The notes: generated by a model not told the origin, from the letters alone. A DNA stretch of 14,013 nucleotides from Cellvibrionales bacterium UBA3090 (GCA_002367235.1 DFBC01000060.1:1-14013); one strand, 5' to 3'; shown: positions 1-7,791, counted from the stretch's first letter. Numbers and translations are program-made.

Positions 1-344
1 TCTGTTTGGTAAAATTGGCTGAAATCTGTTTTCAGGGCATCCCCTTGGTGAATATGAAACTCCGGATATGCCTGAAATTTTTGTTCTAATAGCGGTATCA
101 GATCTCGGTCTAGTTCCACTACATTGAGCTGAGGGCACTTAGCCAAAATAGGCTCGGTGATAGCACCTTGCCCCGGACCAATTTCGATTAGATTCTGTTT
201 TGGTGCTGGCGCTATAGCGGCAACAATTTTATCGATAATGTTGTGGTCTACCAAGAAATTCTGGCCAAACCGTTTTCTTGCCCGATGGGGGCTCTTCGGT
301 TTAAGAGCTTTCGACCGGGCACCGGTGGTTCTGGATTGATTCAT
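1..344 (-). CDS. rsmA: RsmA (KsgA), 16S rRNA adenine dimethyltransferase, N-terminal part
   Basis: This enzyme uses S-adenosylmethionine to dimethylate two adjacent adenines near the 3' end of 16S rRNA, a late step of small-subunit maturation. Only the first 114 codons are present; the gene runs off the left edge. The translation shows the family start RKRFGQNFL (residues 23-31), the SAM-binding loop EIGPGQGAIT and, further on, VELDRDL, which carries the acidic ribose-binding residue. About 22 mostly basic residues precede RKRFGQ, roughly twice as many as in E. coli KsgA. The ATG at 344 overlaps the pdxA stop as ATGA, so its translation is probably coupled to pdxA. The pdxA-rsmA order is the usual gammaproteobacterial one. 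Identity is secure; the C-terminus cannot be judged. Confidence 0.96.
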   Translation of the reverse strand, partial: MNQSRTTGARSKALKPKSPHRARKRFGQNFLVDHNIIDKIVAAIAPAPKQNLIEIGPGQGAITEPILAKCPQLNVVELDRDLIPLLEQKFQAYPEFHIHQGDALKTDFSQFYQT

Positions 345-1318
345 CGTTGGCCTCTCGCCATGTCAGCGGCGTAGTTAATAGCCGTTTTGAGGCTTCCAAT
401 ATTTGCCTTGCCTGTGCCAGCTAAGTCCAGTGCTGTACCGTGATCCACGGATGTGCGGATGATTGGTAGCCCCAAGGTGATATTGACCGCAGCCCCAAAC
501 CCTTTGTACTTCAGCACGGGTAAACCTTGATCGTGGTACATGGCCAAGACCGCATCACATTGCTCCAGATGCTTAGGCGTGAATAAGGTGTCGGCTGGCA
601 ATGGCCCCTCTAGTCTCAGTCCTTGTCGGCGCAACTTGTCCAGCGTTGGTTGTATCACTTGAATTTCTTCCATTCCCAAGTGCCCCCCCTCACCCGCATG
701 TGGGTTTAGGCCGCAAACCAAAATTTTAGGGTTTGAAATACTAAATTTCTGTTGAAGGTCATGGTGTAGGATTTTGATGACCTGCTCGAGAAGCTCCGCT
801 GTGATTGCGGCGGGAACCTGTGATAGGGGCAGGTGTGTTGTGGCCAGGGCCACTCGCAATCCGTCGGTGGCTAGCATCATCACGACACGAGGGGTCTGGG
901 TATTTTCGGCTAGAAATTCGGTGTGACCGCTGAAAGGAATACCCGCTTCATTAATGATGCCTTTATGTACAGGGCCGGTGACCATCCCTTGGCAGAAGCC
1001 TTTTTGGCAATCGCCAAGCGCCGCAGAAAGGGTGTTCAGAACATAACGTGCATTGGCCGTATCGAGTATGCCTGGTTGAACGGGTGTGTCCAAATTTATA
1101 GGCTGTATGGCCAGTTCGCCTGCCTCGAGTGGTCGGGGTGGGGCGGCGGTTACTGTACGAAGCCTCAGGGGGAGGCCTAGCTGAGCGGCACGGGTTGTGA
1201 GTAATTCGGGGTCTGCATAGGCTACCAGTTCATGTGGCTGTGCTTGTTGCACGAGCTGAACAACCAAGTCGGGTCCAATCCCGGCGGGTTCTCCGGGAGT
1301 AATAGCCAGCCTAATCAC
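341..1318 (-). CDS. pdxA: PdxA, 4-hydroxythreonine-4-phosphate dehydrogenase
   Basis: Cytoplasmic NAD-dependent enzyme of the DXP-dependent pyridoxal phosphate pathway. It oxidises 4-phosphohydroxy-L-threonine, and the product goes to PdxJ. The protein is 325 residues, the usual length. It opens with ITPGEPAGIGPDL (6-18). The three metal-binding histidines of the family are visible as H162 (ATTHLPL), H207 (NPHAGEGG) and H262 (MYHDQGLP), each offset by four from the E. coli positions. The C-terminal signature around TSVDHGTALDLAGTG is intact. The start codon is GTG (1318-1316) and overlaps the surA stop as GTGA. No clear Shine-Dalgarno sequence precedes it, so translation probably depends on ribosomes finishing surA. 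It is the third gene of the lptD-surA-pdxA-rsmA run. Confidence 0.97.
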   Translation of the reverse strand: MIRLAITPGEPAGIGPDLVVQLVQQAQPHELVAYADPELLTTRAAQLGLPLRLRTVTAAPPRPLEAGELAIQPINLDTPVQPGILDTANARYVLNTLSAALGDCQKGFCQGMVTGPVHKGIINEAGIPFSGHTEFLAENTQTPRVVMMLATDGLRVALATTHLPLSQVPAAITAELLEQVIKILHHDLQQKFSISNPKILVCGLNPHAGEGGHLGMEEIQVIQPTLDKLRRQGLRLEGPLPADTLFTPKHLEQCDAVLAMYHDQGLPVLKYKGFGAAVNITLGLPIIRTSVDHGTALDLAGTGKANIGSLKTAINYAADMARGQR

Positions 1319-2613
1319 AATTTGATTTCTATGAAGGCCTCGTCACGAATTTCCTGTTGCCAAACCTGTAGTTCTTCCTGAAACTTTCTCTGTTTCAGGA
1401 TTTGGCTGGCTTGGCTGCGTTTTATATCTTCGCTGAAATCCTGGTTGCGGCGCTCGGTAACCTGCACGATATGCCAGCCAAACTGGGTTCGAAATGGTTT
1501 GCTGACCTCGTTAACGGCTATTTTGTTCATAGTCTTTTCAAAGGTAGGAACGAACTTGCCGGGGATAGACCAACCCAGGCTTCCTCCCGCGAGCGCTGTA
1601 GCGATGTCTTCTGAATGCAGCTTGGCCTGCTCGGCAAAGTCTCCACCATTGATTATTTCTGTGCGTATGTCATTGAGCATAGCCTGGGTCTCTTCATCAC
1701 TTCTTATTTCATTGGGTGAGAGGAGGATATGTCGAACGTTGTGCTGCTTCACCAGCTGAGTGTTGCTTCCGCCGCGTCGCTCATACAACTTTAGTAGGTG
1801 GTAGCCGGCATTACTCCGGATAGGTTCACTGGTTTGTCCGGGGTTTAACGTTTCAATGGCAGTGATAAATAGACCGGGTAGTTGTGCTGTTTTTCGCCAG
1901 CCGAGGTCTCCACCTTTTAGGGCATTTTGTCCTGCGGAATTTGCTACAGCAAGGCTTTTAAAATCAGCGCCGTTTTGAATTTGGTTGTAAATATCTCGAA
2001 TTTTTTGCTCTACGTTGGCGACTTCGTCACGAGGAGCTCCCGCAGATAATGAAAGTAAAATGTGCCCGAGGTTTACATCAGGCGAAGACCAGGAGCGGCC
2101 TTCTGCAGAATTCAGGAAGTTTTCGATTTCTTGTTCAGTAATAGAAATTCGACGATTGAGAGAACCCTCTTGAACCTTGGAGATGATCATCTCCTCGCGT
2201 ATTTGCTGGCGCAAACCAGCTAATTTGATCCCTCTCTGGTGAGCTCTTTCTACCAAGCCATCGATATTTGTACCCTTACTTTTGGCCAAACGCTCCATGG
2301 CTTGATTTAACTCTGCATCGCTAAATCGAATGCCCGCCCGTTGTCCTAGCATAAGCTGCAAACGCTCAAGTATTAGGCGGTCTAACACTTGGGGAACCAA
2401 GACGTTTTGAGGTGGTGCTTTCGTGCCACTTTCTTCCAGTCGAAAGTAGATATCCTGGACTCGGCTTTCCAGCTCGCTGGCCATCACCACATCATCATTA
2501 ACGATGGCGACAATCCGGTCGAGGAGTACTTCTTCCGCAGCTATGGGTAGGGAGAACGCCGCAGCCAGAGCTGTTACGGACAATCGCTTAATAATTTTAC
2601 TGCGTATACTCAT
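1315..2613 (-). CDS. surA: SurA, periplasmic chaperone and peptidyl-prolyl isomerase
   Basis: SurA escorts unfolded outer-membrane proteins, including LptD, across the periplasm to the BAM complex. The 432-residue product matches the family size (428 in E. coli). A Sec signal peptide occupies about residues 1-26, with basic SKIIKR, a hydrophobic core, and likely cleavage near PIAA/EE. The chaperone N-domain follows (about 27-175, starting LLDRIVAIVNDDVV). Two parvulin domains lie at about 180-280 (NLGHILLS to GYHLLKLYERR) and 290-388 (NVRHILLSP to GWHIVQVTERR). The C-terminal helix that completes the chaperone module ends the protein. It lies 17 bp downstream of lptD, placing the chaperone beside its best-known client, as in E. 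coli and Pseudomonas. Confidence 0.97.
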   Translation of the reverse strand: MSIRSKIIKRLSVTALAAAFSLPIAAEEVLLDRIVAIVNDDVVMASELESRVQDIYFRLEESGTKAPPQNVLVPQVLDRLILERLQLMLGQRAGIRFSDAELNQAMERLAKSKGTNIDGLVERAHQRGIKLAGLRQQIREEMIISKVQEGSLNRRISITEQEIENFLNSAEGRSWSSPDVNLGHILLSLSAGAPRDEVANVEQKIRDIYNQIQNGADFKSLAVANSAGQNALKGGDLGWRKTAQLPGLFITAIETLNPGQTSEPIRSNAGYHLLKLYERRGGSNTQLVKQHNVRHILLSPNEIRSDEETQAMLNDIRTEIINGGDFAEQAKLHSEDIATALAGGSLGWSIPGKFVPTFEKTMNKIAVNEVSKPFRTQFGWHIVQVTERRNQDFSEDIKRSQASQILKQRKFQEELQVWQQEIRDEAFIEIKL

Positions 2614-2630
2614 GATTCAGTCTGCATGCG

Positions 2631-5333
2631 TTAATTAACGGGAGGTTCGTAGCCGTAGATGCCATCCTGAAGGATGGTATCTACTTTAGTACCGCTGCCG
2701 GCAAGGCCTTTAAATTGTAGCTGTAGGAAGATGCCCTTATCTTCCGTTAAATCATCTTGAGGTAGTACGATATTGTCGTCGCGATCAATCCACTTTCGAC
2801 TGATTAGACTTAGGCGCCAGCAACAGCTGTCATATTGCAGGCCTACAAAGGTTTCAAGATTTCGGCTGTTGGTCAGGTCATAGTTGTAGCGACCGATAAG
2901 GCGCCAGTTCCTGAAAATCGGGAAGATAGTCGAAAAATCTGCTTGCTCAATGTCTGAGTCGATAAGGGTCGAGTTGTACAGCAGTGGTACCTTACGGTTG
3001 AACCGGTAGCTCAGGTTTAATATCCGATTGTCGCGATCGTGATACCGCAGGCTGGCATTGCCTCGATCAAGTTCGCTGTTTTCTTCGTCGTAGAGGACGT
3101 CCGCCTGAATCCTCAGGTTATCACTTAATCTCAAGGCGAGTTCCGCTGCATAGGCTGATTCATTTCTCAGCAAGCCGTCTGCAATTTCACGCTGGTTCAG
3201 GTTGGTCAGATTATCCGGATTCCCCAGGTTTTTTATGAATGATTTGGTAAATGTAGGGTTAAGGGAAACATAGCGGTCATCCAGATAGTAAATTTGGCCC
3301 AGGCTTGCCCTCAACCATTCTTTACCGGTTGATTGCTCCACGAGTCGAGAGGTCAGGCCCACGGAAATCTGTTCTGTATCGCCAATACGATCACCACCGA
3401 CAAACCGGTCATCTCTGAACAATTGGCTGTAGCTGAAGGTGAGCTCCGATGTGTCAAAGTCTGGTAGGTCGCTTTGATCTTCATACTTGGAGTGGACCAT
3501 GTACAGGCGAGGCTCGAAGGTTTGGGTAAAGCCGTTGAGCCAAGTAGTATTTCGCTCCAGATAAATTCCGGTATCAATGATGCCAACGGGAACCGTCACC
3601 GAAGGACTGTCATCATTTTTACCGAGAAGGGGGTCTTCCAGATCGTAGGTCAGGTGCTTTACTTTTGCCGTTGGGCGGAAATAGCCCCAGGTCCACTGTT
3701 TGTCCCAGCTGGCGGCATAATCGAGTCTGAGTCGGTTGCCGGTCACAAATGTTCCCTGATCATCGGTCATGAACGTGGTGCCAGGGGTTAGATTGTCATC
3801 ATCGTTGTGATCGAAGCTGGTGAACTGGTTATTGAGTTCAAAGTCGACGTCGCCCCATTGATAGTGACCATTAGCATCCACTCGGGGAAGTAGTTTGTAT
3901 TGGTCAAATGTGTTGGGGTTGTCGCTAATCGTTTGATATGCTTGGCCTCTAATGCCAAAGGCCCAATGGTTAATGTTGTAGTTGGCCGATGCCATTTCAT
4001 TGAGGTGTGTCTGGCTACTGACCTCTAGCGTGGTGTTGCCGAGATCGCGGAAGTAGTCTTCATCACTGACACGGGTGTAATCGATCCTGGTTCTCAAACC
4101 GTGGCCAAATTGTCCGGTATGGTCGATATTGGCTAGCCAGCGGTCATCACCTTCGTGATCCCTTTTCCCGGTAATGGTATCCGGGTCTTCGTCACTGTCG
4201 TCCCCGCCGTCATCACTGGAGAGAAAGGTGCCGCCAAGAATGGTATTGGTCCGGCGCGATAGGTGGCGGGCCTCTAGTTCAAGCATGGCTCCCCGATCCT
4301 GCAAGTAGCGAGGCGTAATTGTCGCGTCGTAGTTTGGTGCTAAATTCAGGTAGATAGGTTGGGCATAGTCAATGCCATTATCTTCGCTTACCTCGAAGGT
4401 CGGGAACAGTAGGCCTGTGGCTCGGCGGTCATCGGTCGGGAAGCGTATCCAGGGCACGTAGAGTATCGGGATATCCTTTACTTCTAAGCGAACGTGTTTG
4501 GCGTGGGCAATTCCCGTTTCAGGATTTATATCGACTTCGGAGCTTACTAGCTGCCAGGCATTGCTGCTGGGCTCGCAGGTCGTATAGGTGGCATTGTCGA
4601 TATAGAAAATGTCATTGCTGGGTCTGGTCAGGCGATCCGCCGTTCCACGGACGCCGGATTCGTGAAACAGGTAGGTGGCATCATTGACCTGAATATCTTT
4701 GGTATCCATGTTCATGTGCGCCGTTTCCCCGGTGAGCAGCATGCCTGGCTCACGGAATTGCACATTGCCTTCTAGATCTACCGTCCTGTCATTCTGGTTG
4801 ACGGTTGCATTATCGCTTCTAACTTGCCTGTAGCCTTGGGTGAGATGGACTTTTCCTTTCAGATAGGCGATGTTCTCCTGCTCGACCTCTGTGGAGGTTG
4901 AGGCTACCCGCATTGGGGCGTCCTCCGGATTTAGGTCAGCATCAGGGTAATCACGTGCTGGCTCTATATAGTCACCACAGCATCCTGGCGACATGGCGTC
5001 ACGTTGCGCCGCCGTCAGAGATTCTTCTTCTACCCAGTCCAGATTTCGGGCCAGTTGTACCTGTGGGCCACCGTCATCCGCAGGAGGTAACTCCAGTTCG
5101 GGTTTTGAGTGTTCGGGCCTTGGGTAAGCTTTTCCGGGGATTGTTTTCTCGCTGCACACCCAGCTGCCATCAGTTCCGGCCTGACATTGCCACTGAGAGT
5201 GGCTGTCACTGTTTTCGGCCAAAGCCGCTGTTGATAACAGCAGAGTAGATAACACCGTTAAGGTGGTTTTAGGGCGAGAGAAGGACACAGCTTGGAAGAA
5301 TCTGGTACCGAGATGACGTATGGTTTTTGGCAT
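2631..5333 (-). CDS. lptD: LptD, LPS-assembly outer-membrane protein
   Basis: LptD is the outer-membrane barrel that, with the LptE plug, delivers lipopolysaccharide to the cell surface. From the ATG at 5333 the protein is 900 residues. A signal peptide of about 39 residues ends STAALA/EN. A segment starting DWVEEESLTAAQ and a cysteine-rich stretch resemble the long Pseudomonas N-terminus. The LptA-like OstA domain begins near residue 150 (IAYLKGKVHLTQG). The barrel includes the family stretch DIPILYVPWIRFPTDDRRATG. Seven cysteines are visible: five N-terminal (50, 60, 118, 119, 253) and an adjacent pair near the C-terminus (YDSCCWRL). That pair matches the C-terminal pair used for the essential disulfides of E. 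coli LptD. A TTG at 5360 would add nine residues. I prefer the ATG because it leaves a normal signal peptide. An aspartate-rich loop lies at about 372-385. Confidence 0.96.
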   Translation of the reverse strand: MPKTIRHLGTRFFQAVSFSRPKTTLTVLSTLLLSTAALAENSDSHSQWQCQAGTDGSWVCSEKTIPGKAYPRPEHSKPELELPPADDGGPQVQLARNLDWVEEESLTAAQRDAMSPGCCGDYIEPARDYPDADLNPEDAPMRVASTSTEVEQENIAYLKGKVHLTQGYRQVRSDNATVNQNDRTVDLEGNVQFREPGMLLTGETAHMNMDTKDIQVNDATYLFHESGVRGTADRLTRPSNDIFYIDNATYTTCEPSSNAWQLVSSEVDINPETGIAHAKHVRLEVKDIPILYVPWIRFPTDDRRATGLLFPTFEVSEDNGIDYAQPIYLNLAPNYDATITPRYLQDRGAMLELEARHLSRRTNTILGGTFLSSDDGGDDSDEDPDTITGKRDHEGDDRWLANIDHTGQFGHGLRTRIDYTRVSDEDYFRDLGNTTLEVSSQTHLNEMASANYNINHWAFGIRGQAYQTISDNPNTFDQYKLLPRVDANGHYQWGDVDFELNNQFTSFDHNDDDNLTPGTTFMTDDQGTFVTGNRLRLDYAASWDKQWTWGYFRPTAKVKHLTYDLEDPLLGKNDDSPSVTVPVGIIDTGIYLERNTTWLNGFTQTFEPRLYMVHSKYEDQSDLPDFDTSELTFSYSQLFRDDRFVGGDRIGDTEQISVGLTSRLVEQSTGKEWLRASLGQIYYLDDRYVSLNPTFTKSFIKNLGNPDNLTNLNQREIADGLLRNESAYAAELALRLSDNLRIQADVLYDEENSELDRGNASLRYHDRDNRILNLSYRFNRKVPLLYNSTLIDSDIEQADFSTIFPIFRNWRLIGRYNYDLTNSRNLETFVGLQYDSCCWRLSLISRKWIDRDDNIVLPQDDLTEDKGIFLQLQFKGLAGSGTKVDTILQDGIYGYEPPVN

Positions 5334-5385
5334 TCTTATTGTCCGTATTATTATGGGCAAGCTGTGGTCTCTACTGGGACGCTAC

Positions 5386-5391
5386 ATTTTA
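5386..5391 (-). promoter_or_regulatory. Possible -10 element for the lptD operon
   Basis: On the minus strand the sequence reads GGGTAAAATG, giving a TAAAAT hexamer about 52 bases upstream of the chosen lptD start. No good -35 hexamer sits at 16-18 bp spacing, so this is a weak sigma-70 candidate. It fits the position expected for a divergent promoter region. Confidence 0.35.
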
Positions 5392-5423
5392 CCCATTCTG
5401 CGGCATCATGCGAGGGTTTGGGG

Positions 5424-5429
5424 TAGAAT
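5424..5429 (+). promoter_or_regulatory. Possible -10 element for amgK
   Basis: The plus strand reads GGGGTAGAATG, with TAGAAT at the right place to start a transcript near 5436, about 25 bases before the amgK ATG at 5461. There is no recognisable -35 at normal spacing. If the alternative ATG at 5428 is used instead, this hexamer cannot be the promoter. Confidence 0.35.
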
Positions 5430-5460
5430 GACCGACCTTTTTTCTAAATGTCCCAGAAAT

Positions 5461-6516
5461 ATGAGCAATTCTCAATGTCTGCATGAATGGGTAGAGAAAT
5501 TTCTGCCGGATTCGGTCAGCACCTCCGAGAAGTTATTGCTTCAGCCACTGAATGGTGATGCCGGATTTAGACACTATTTTAGGCTGAATACGTGTCCGCC
5601 TCTCATTGCTGTGTCGGCCCCGCCCGAGCATGAAAACAACCCCAGTTTTGTCAGCGTTGCCTTGTTGCTGAGGCAAAATGGCATTCATACACCGATGATC
5701 TATGCTGTGGATTACCAGCAGGGCTTTTTGTTGCTCGAAGACCTTGGTGACGAGTTGCTCTTGCCGCAGCTCTCTGCCGATACCGTAGATGTATATTACG
5801 CTGCAGCTGAGACGGCATTGTTAAGCATGCAAAAAGTGTCTGTCCCAAGTGGGACCCTGCCAGCGTTTGACCGTCAGCGTTTACTGGATGAGATGAACCT
5901 CTTTCCCGAGTGGTTCTTGGTTAAATTGCTAGGTATTAACTTGCAGTCGGCTGATTATGAGTTGATTCACGACGTTATGAATCAACTGGTAGAGAATGCC
6001 TTGGGGCAACCCCAGGTTTTTGTGCATCGTGATTTTCACTCCCGAAACTTAATGTTGCTCGGCGGTGGTGAGAATGATGAGGATAGTGAAATCGGTGTGC
6101 TCGATTTTCAGGATGCGGTCACCGGCCCAATTACCTATGACTTGGTGTCACTGTTGCGAGACTGCTATATTCGCTGGCCTGGGGATTATGTTTCACAGCG
6201 TGCATTGAGCTACTACCATAGAGCTGTGGCTGTAGAAATTGCCCCGCCTGTCTCTGATAAACAGATTCTTCGGTGGTTTGACCTGATGGGTTTACAGCGG
6301 CATATTAAGGTCCTCGGTATCTTTTCCAGGCTTTATCTGCGGGATGGCAAACCGGGCTACCTCAATGATTTGCCATTGGTGATTCGTTATACCTTGGAGC
6401 AGCTGGAGCCCTATCCAGAGTTCGATAAGTTTAAAGACTGGTTGGCGTTGCGAGTATTACCCGAATTACCCAAACAAGATTGGTTTTTTCCATGGGAAAC
6501 GGCGGGCGATATTTAA
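5461..6516 (+). CDS. amgK: AmgK, N-acetylmuramate/N-acetylglucosamine anomeric kinase
   Basis: AmgK phosphorylates the anomeric hydroxyl of MurNAc (and GlcNAc) recovered from cell-wall turnover. The product feeds MurU, bypassing de novo UDP-MurNAc synthesis and fosfomycin-sensitive MurA. The 351-residue product belongs to the aminoglycoside-phosphotransferase/choline-kinase fold. The catalytic loop is VHRDFHSRN (188-196, with D191 and N196). The metal-binding LDFQDAVTGPITYDL stretch (214-228) carries D215 and D218. Near the N-terminus, GDAGFRHYFRL is typical of AmgK-like proteins. Identification rests on this motif set plus murU immediately downstream and divergent lptD, as in Pseudomonas. 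The reading frame stays open upstream to 5320, with another ATG at 5428 (11 more residues). Neither ATG has a strong ribosome binding site, so the start is uncertain. Confidence 0.9.
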   Translation: MSNSQCLHEWVEKFLPDSVSTSEKLLLQPLNGDAGFRHYFRLNTCPPLIAVSAPPEHENNPSFVSVALLLRQNGIHTPMIYAVDYQQGFLLLEDLGDELLLPQLSADTVDVYYAAAETALLSMQKVSVPSGTLPAFDRQRLLDEMNLFPEWFLVKLLGINLQSADYELIHDVMNQLVENALGQPQVFVHRDFHSRNLMLLGGGENDEDSEIGVLDFQDAVTGPITYDLVSLLRDCYIRWPGDYVSQRALSYYHRAVAVEIAPPVSDKQILRWFDLMGLQRHIKVLGIFSRLYLRDGKPGYLNDLPLVIRYTLEQLEPYPEFDKFKDWLALRVLPELPKQDWFFPWETAGDI

Positions 6517-6540
6517 GACAGCTGGGCGAACCCATTTAAA

Positions 6541-6557
6541 TGATAGGTTAACTATCA
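6541..6557 (+). promoter_or_regulatory. Hairpin just upstream of the murU ribosome binding site
   Basis: A perfect 6-bp inverted repeat, TGATAG and CTATCA around the loop GTTAA, sits in the 53-bp amgK-murU gap. It ends one base before the murU Shine-Dalgarno sequence AAAGGA (6558-6563). It is AU-rich, so the stem is weak. It could tune murU translation, mark a processing site, or be chance. Confidence 0.35.
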
Positions 6558-6569
6558 AAAGGATTAAAA

Positions 6570-7295
6570 ATGAAAGCAATAATTCTTGCTGCAGGTTTTG
6601 GTGAAAGATTGCGCCCGCTTACAGAGAACACCCCGAAACCATTATTGAAGGTGGGGGTTAAACCACTGATTCAATACCATGTGGAGCGTCTTGCTGCTGC
6701 AGGTGTTCGAGAGTTAGTGATCAATACGGCTTGGCTGGGTGATCAGATCGAAGCATTTCTAGGCGATGGCTCTCGCTTTGGCGTGAGGATTGACTGGTCG
6801 AGGGAAGTTGAGCCACTGGATACTGGCGGTGGTATTCGCAGAGCTCTGCCACTGTTGGGTAGTGATCCATTTTTGGTTATTAATGGTGATATTTGGACTG
6901 ATTATCCCTTGCCGTCGCTGGTAGACAGAGACTGGTCAGACAGTGTGGAGGCACACCTTGTGTTGGTGCCAAACCCGGAACACAATCCAACGGGCGATTT
7001 TTCTCTGGATTCCCAGGGTAATATTCGATATCCGTTAGCGGGAGGGGAGAGCTTAACTTTTAGCGGGATCAGTGTAATGCGCCCCGAGCTTTTTGCATTG
7101 TTTTCGTCCGCCAGTGAAAAGTTTCCAATAAGGGATGTATTGGTCGATAGTATCAGTGGTGGTTATGTTTCTGGGGAGGTGTTCCGCGGTACATGGTGGG
7201 ATGTTGGGACGGTCGAGCGACTTCAGGCGATTAACACCTTGGTCTCAGGGCGAGAGGTAAATCTGGTAAAAAAGCCAAAAGTTAGGGCCAGTTAA
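6570..7295 (+). CDS. murU: MurU, N-acetylmuramate alpha-1-phosphate uridylyltransferase
   Basis: MurU joins UTP and MurNAc-1-phosphate to give UDP-MurNAc, the second half of the AmgK-MurU salvage route used by Pseudomonas and relatives. The 241-residue product is a compact sugar-nucleotidyltransferase. The nucleotide-binding signature LAAGFGERLRPLT (6-18) is followed by TPKPLL with K23. DTGGGIRRAL (84-93) and the metal-site NGD (105-107, with D107) follow, and the C-terminal GTWWDVGTVERL is also present. It lacks the left-handed beta-helix acyltransferase domain of GlmU, which fits MurU rather than a bifunctional enzyme. The ATG has a good Shine-Dalgarno sequence AAAGGA six bases upstream. 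A glucose-1-phosphate or mannose-1-phosphate transferase is possible by fold alone, but the adjacent amgK argues for MurU. Confidence 0.93.
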   Translation: MKAIILAAGFGERLRPLTENTPKPLLKVGVKPLIQYHVERLAAAGVRELVINTAWLGDQIEAFLGDGSRFGVRIDWSREVEPLDTGGGIRRALPLLGSDPFLVINGDIWTDYPLPSLVDRDWSDSVEAHLVLVPNPEHNPTGDFSLDSQGNIRYPLAGGESLTFSGISVMRPELFALFSSASEKFPIRDVLVDSISGGYVSGEVFRGTWWDVGTVERLQAINTLVSGREVNLVKKPKVRAS

Positions 7296-7393
7296 TAATG
7301 GTGTGCCCGGTGACTTTATCTCCTGAGTCTTTTTCCGCTACCCGCTATTAGCGGCCTTGTAATCGCTTCTTGTTTTTGACGTATGGGTGACAC

Positions 7394-7753
7394 TTGCAGC
7401 ATGTAATTGTGTGGCGGCTAGTTTTCATCCTCTCTCTTGTTGTCATTATGGTTATGGCATTAATGCCTGTCAGTGGGGCCGGATGGTTTTCTGGTCAGGA
7501 TAAGCTGATGCATGCTGCGACCTTTGCCGGACTATTTTTGATCGGACAGAAATCATTTCCACAGGGTAAGCTTTGGTGGCAATTGCATCTGGCGCTGATT
7601 GTTTATGGTGTGGTGATGGAATTGCTACAAATGCAAACAGGTTACCGAAGCATGGAAGCTTGGGACTTGGTAGCAGATTTAAGTGGCCAGCTATTGGGTC
7701 ATTTCCTATTATTTTTTAGAGGAAAGGTCCTTAAGGGCGATAGCAGAGACTGA
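7394..7753 (+). CDS. VanZ-like small integral membrane protein
   Basis: A 119-residue protein with four predicted membrane segments (about 5-26, 36-52, 61-80, 90-108). The conserved polar residues of the VanZ-like family are in place: DKLMH (36-40), GVVMELLQ (72-79, with E76 and Q79), and DLVADLSGQLLG (91-102). The biochemical role of VanZ-like proteins outside the teicoplanin-resistance context is poorly known, so I assign no function. The start appears to be TTG at 7394, since an in-frame stop lies just upstream (7388-7390). GGGTGA at 7385-7390 would serve as a Shine-Dalgarno sequence. A GTG at 7409 is the alternative and lacks such a site. It follows murU by 98 bp on the same strand, so it may be co-transcribed, although the gap could hold its own promoter. 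It converges with holA. Confidence 0.8.
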   Translation: MQHVIVWRLVFILSLVVIMVMALMPVSGAGWFSGQDKLMHAATFAGLFLIGQKSFPQGKLWWQLHLALIVYGVVMELLQMQTGYRSMEAWDLVADLSGQLLGHFLLFFRGKVLKGDSRD

Positions 7754-7791
7754 ATGATTAGCACCCTGGTTATTCCGCTTAGCTGGTTTTT

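Noticed and set aside
5420..5455. Sigma-E type promoter for lptD on the minus strand
   Set aside because: A GGACATT and a TCTAC are present, but the spacing of 19 is too long and the -35 match to GGAACTT is imperfect.
5320..5460. Upstream extension of amgK by up to 47 residues
   Set aside because: It would overlap the lptD start and cover the divergent promoter region, and the extra sequence has no counterpart in the family. The ATG at 5428 remains a possible alternative.
7342..7354. Palindrome CCGCTATTAGCGG in the murU-vanZ-like gap
   Set aside because: Only a 5-bp stem with a 3-base loop and no T-run after it, so not a convincing terminator or operator.
7375..7410. Sigma-70 promoter for the VanZ-like gene starting with TTGACG
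   Set aside because: No acceptable -10 hexamer occurs at 16-18 bp spacing. The nearest candidate is at 20 bp and inside the coding region.
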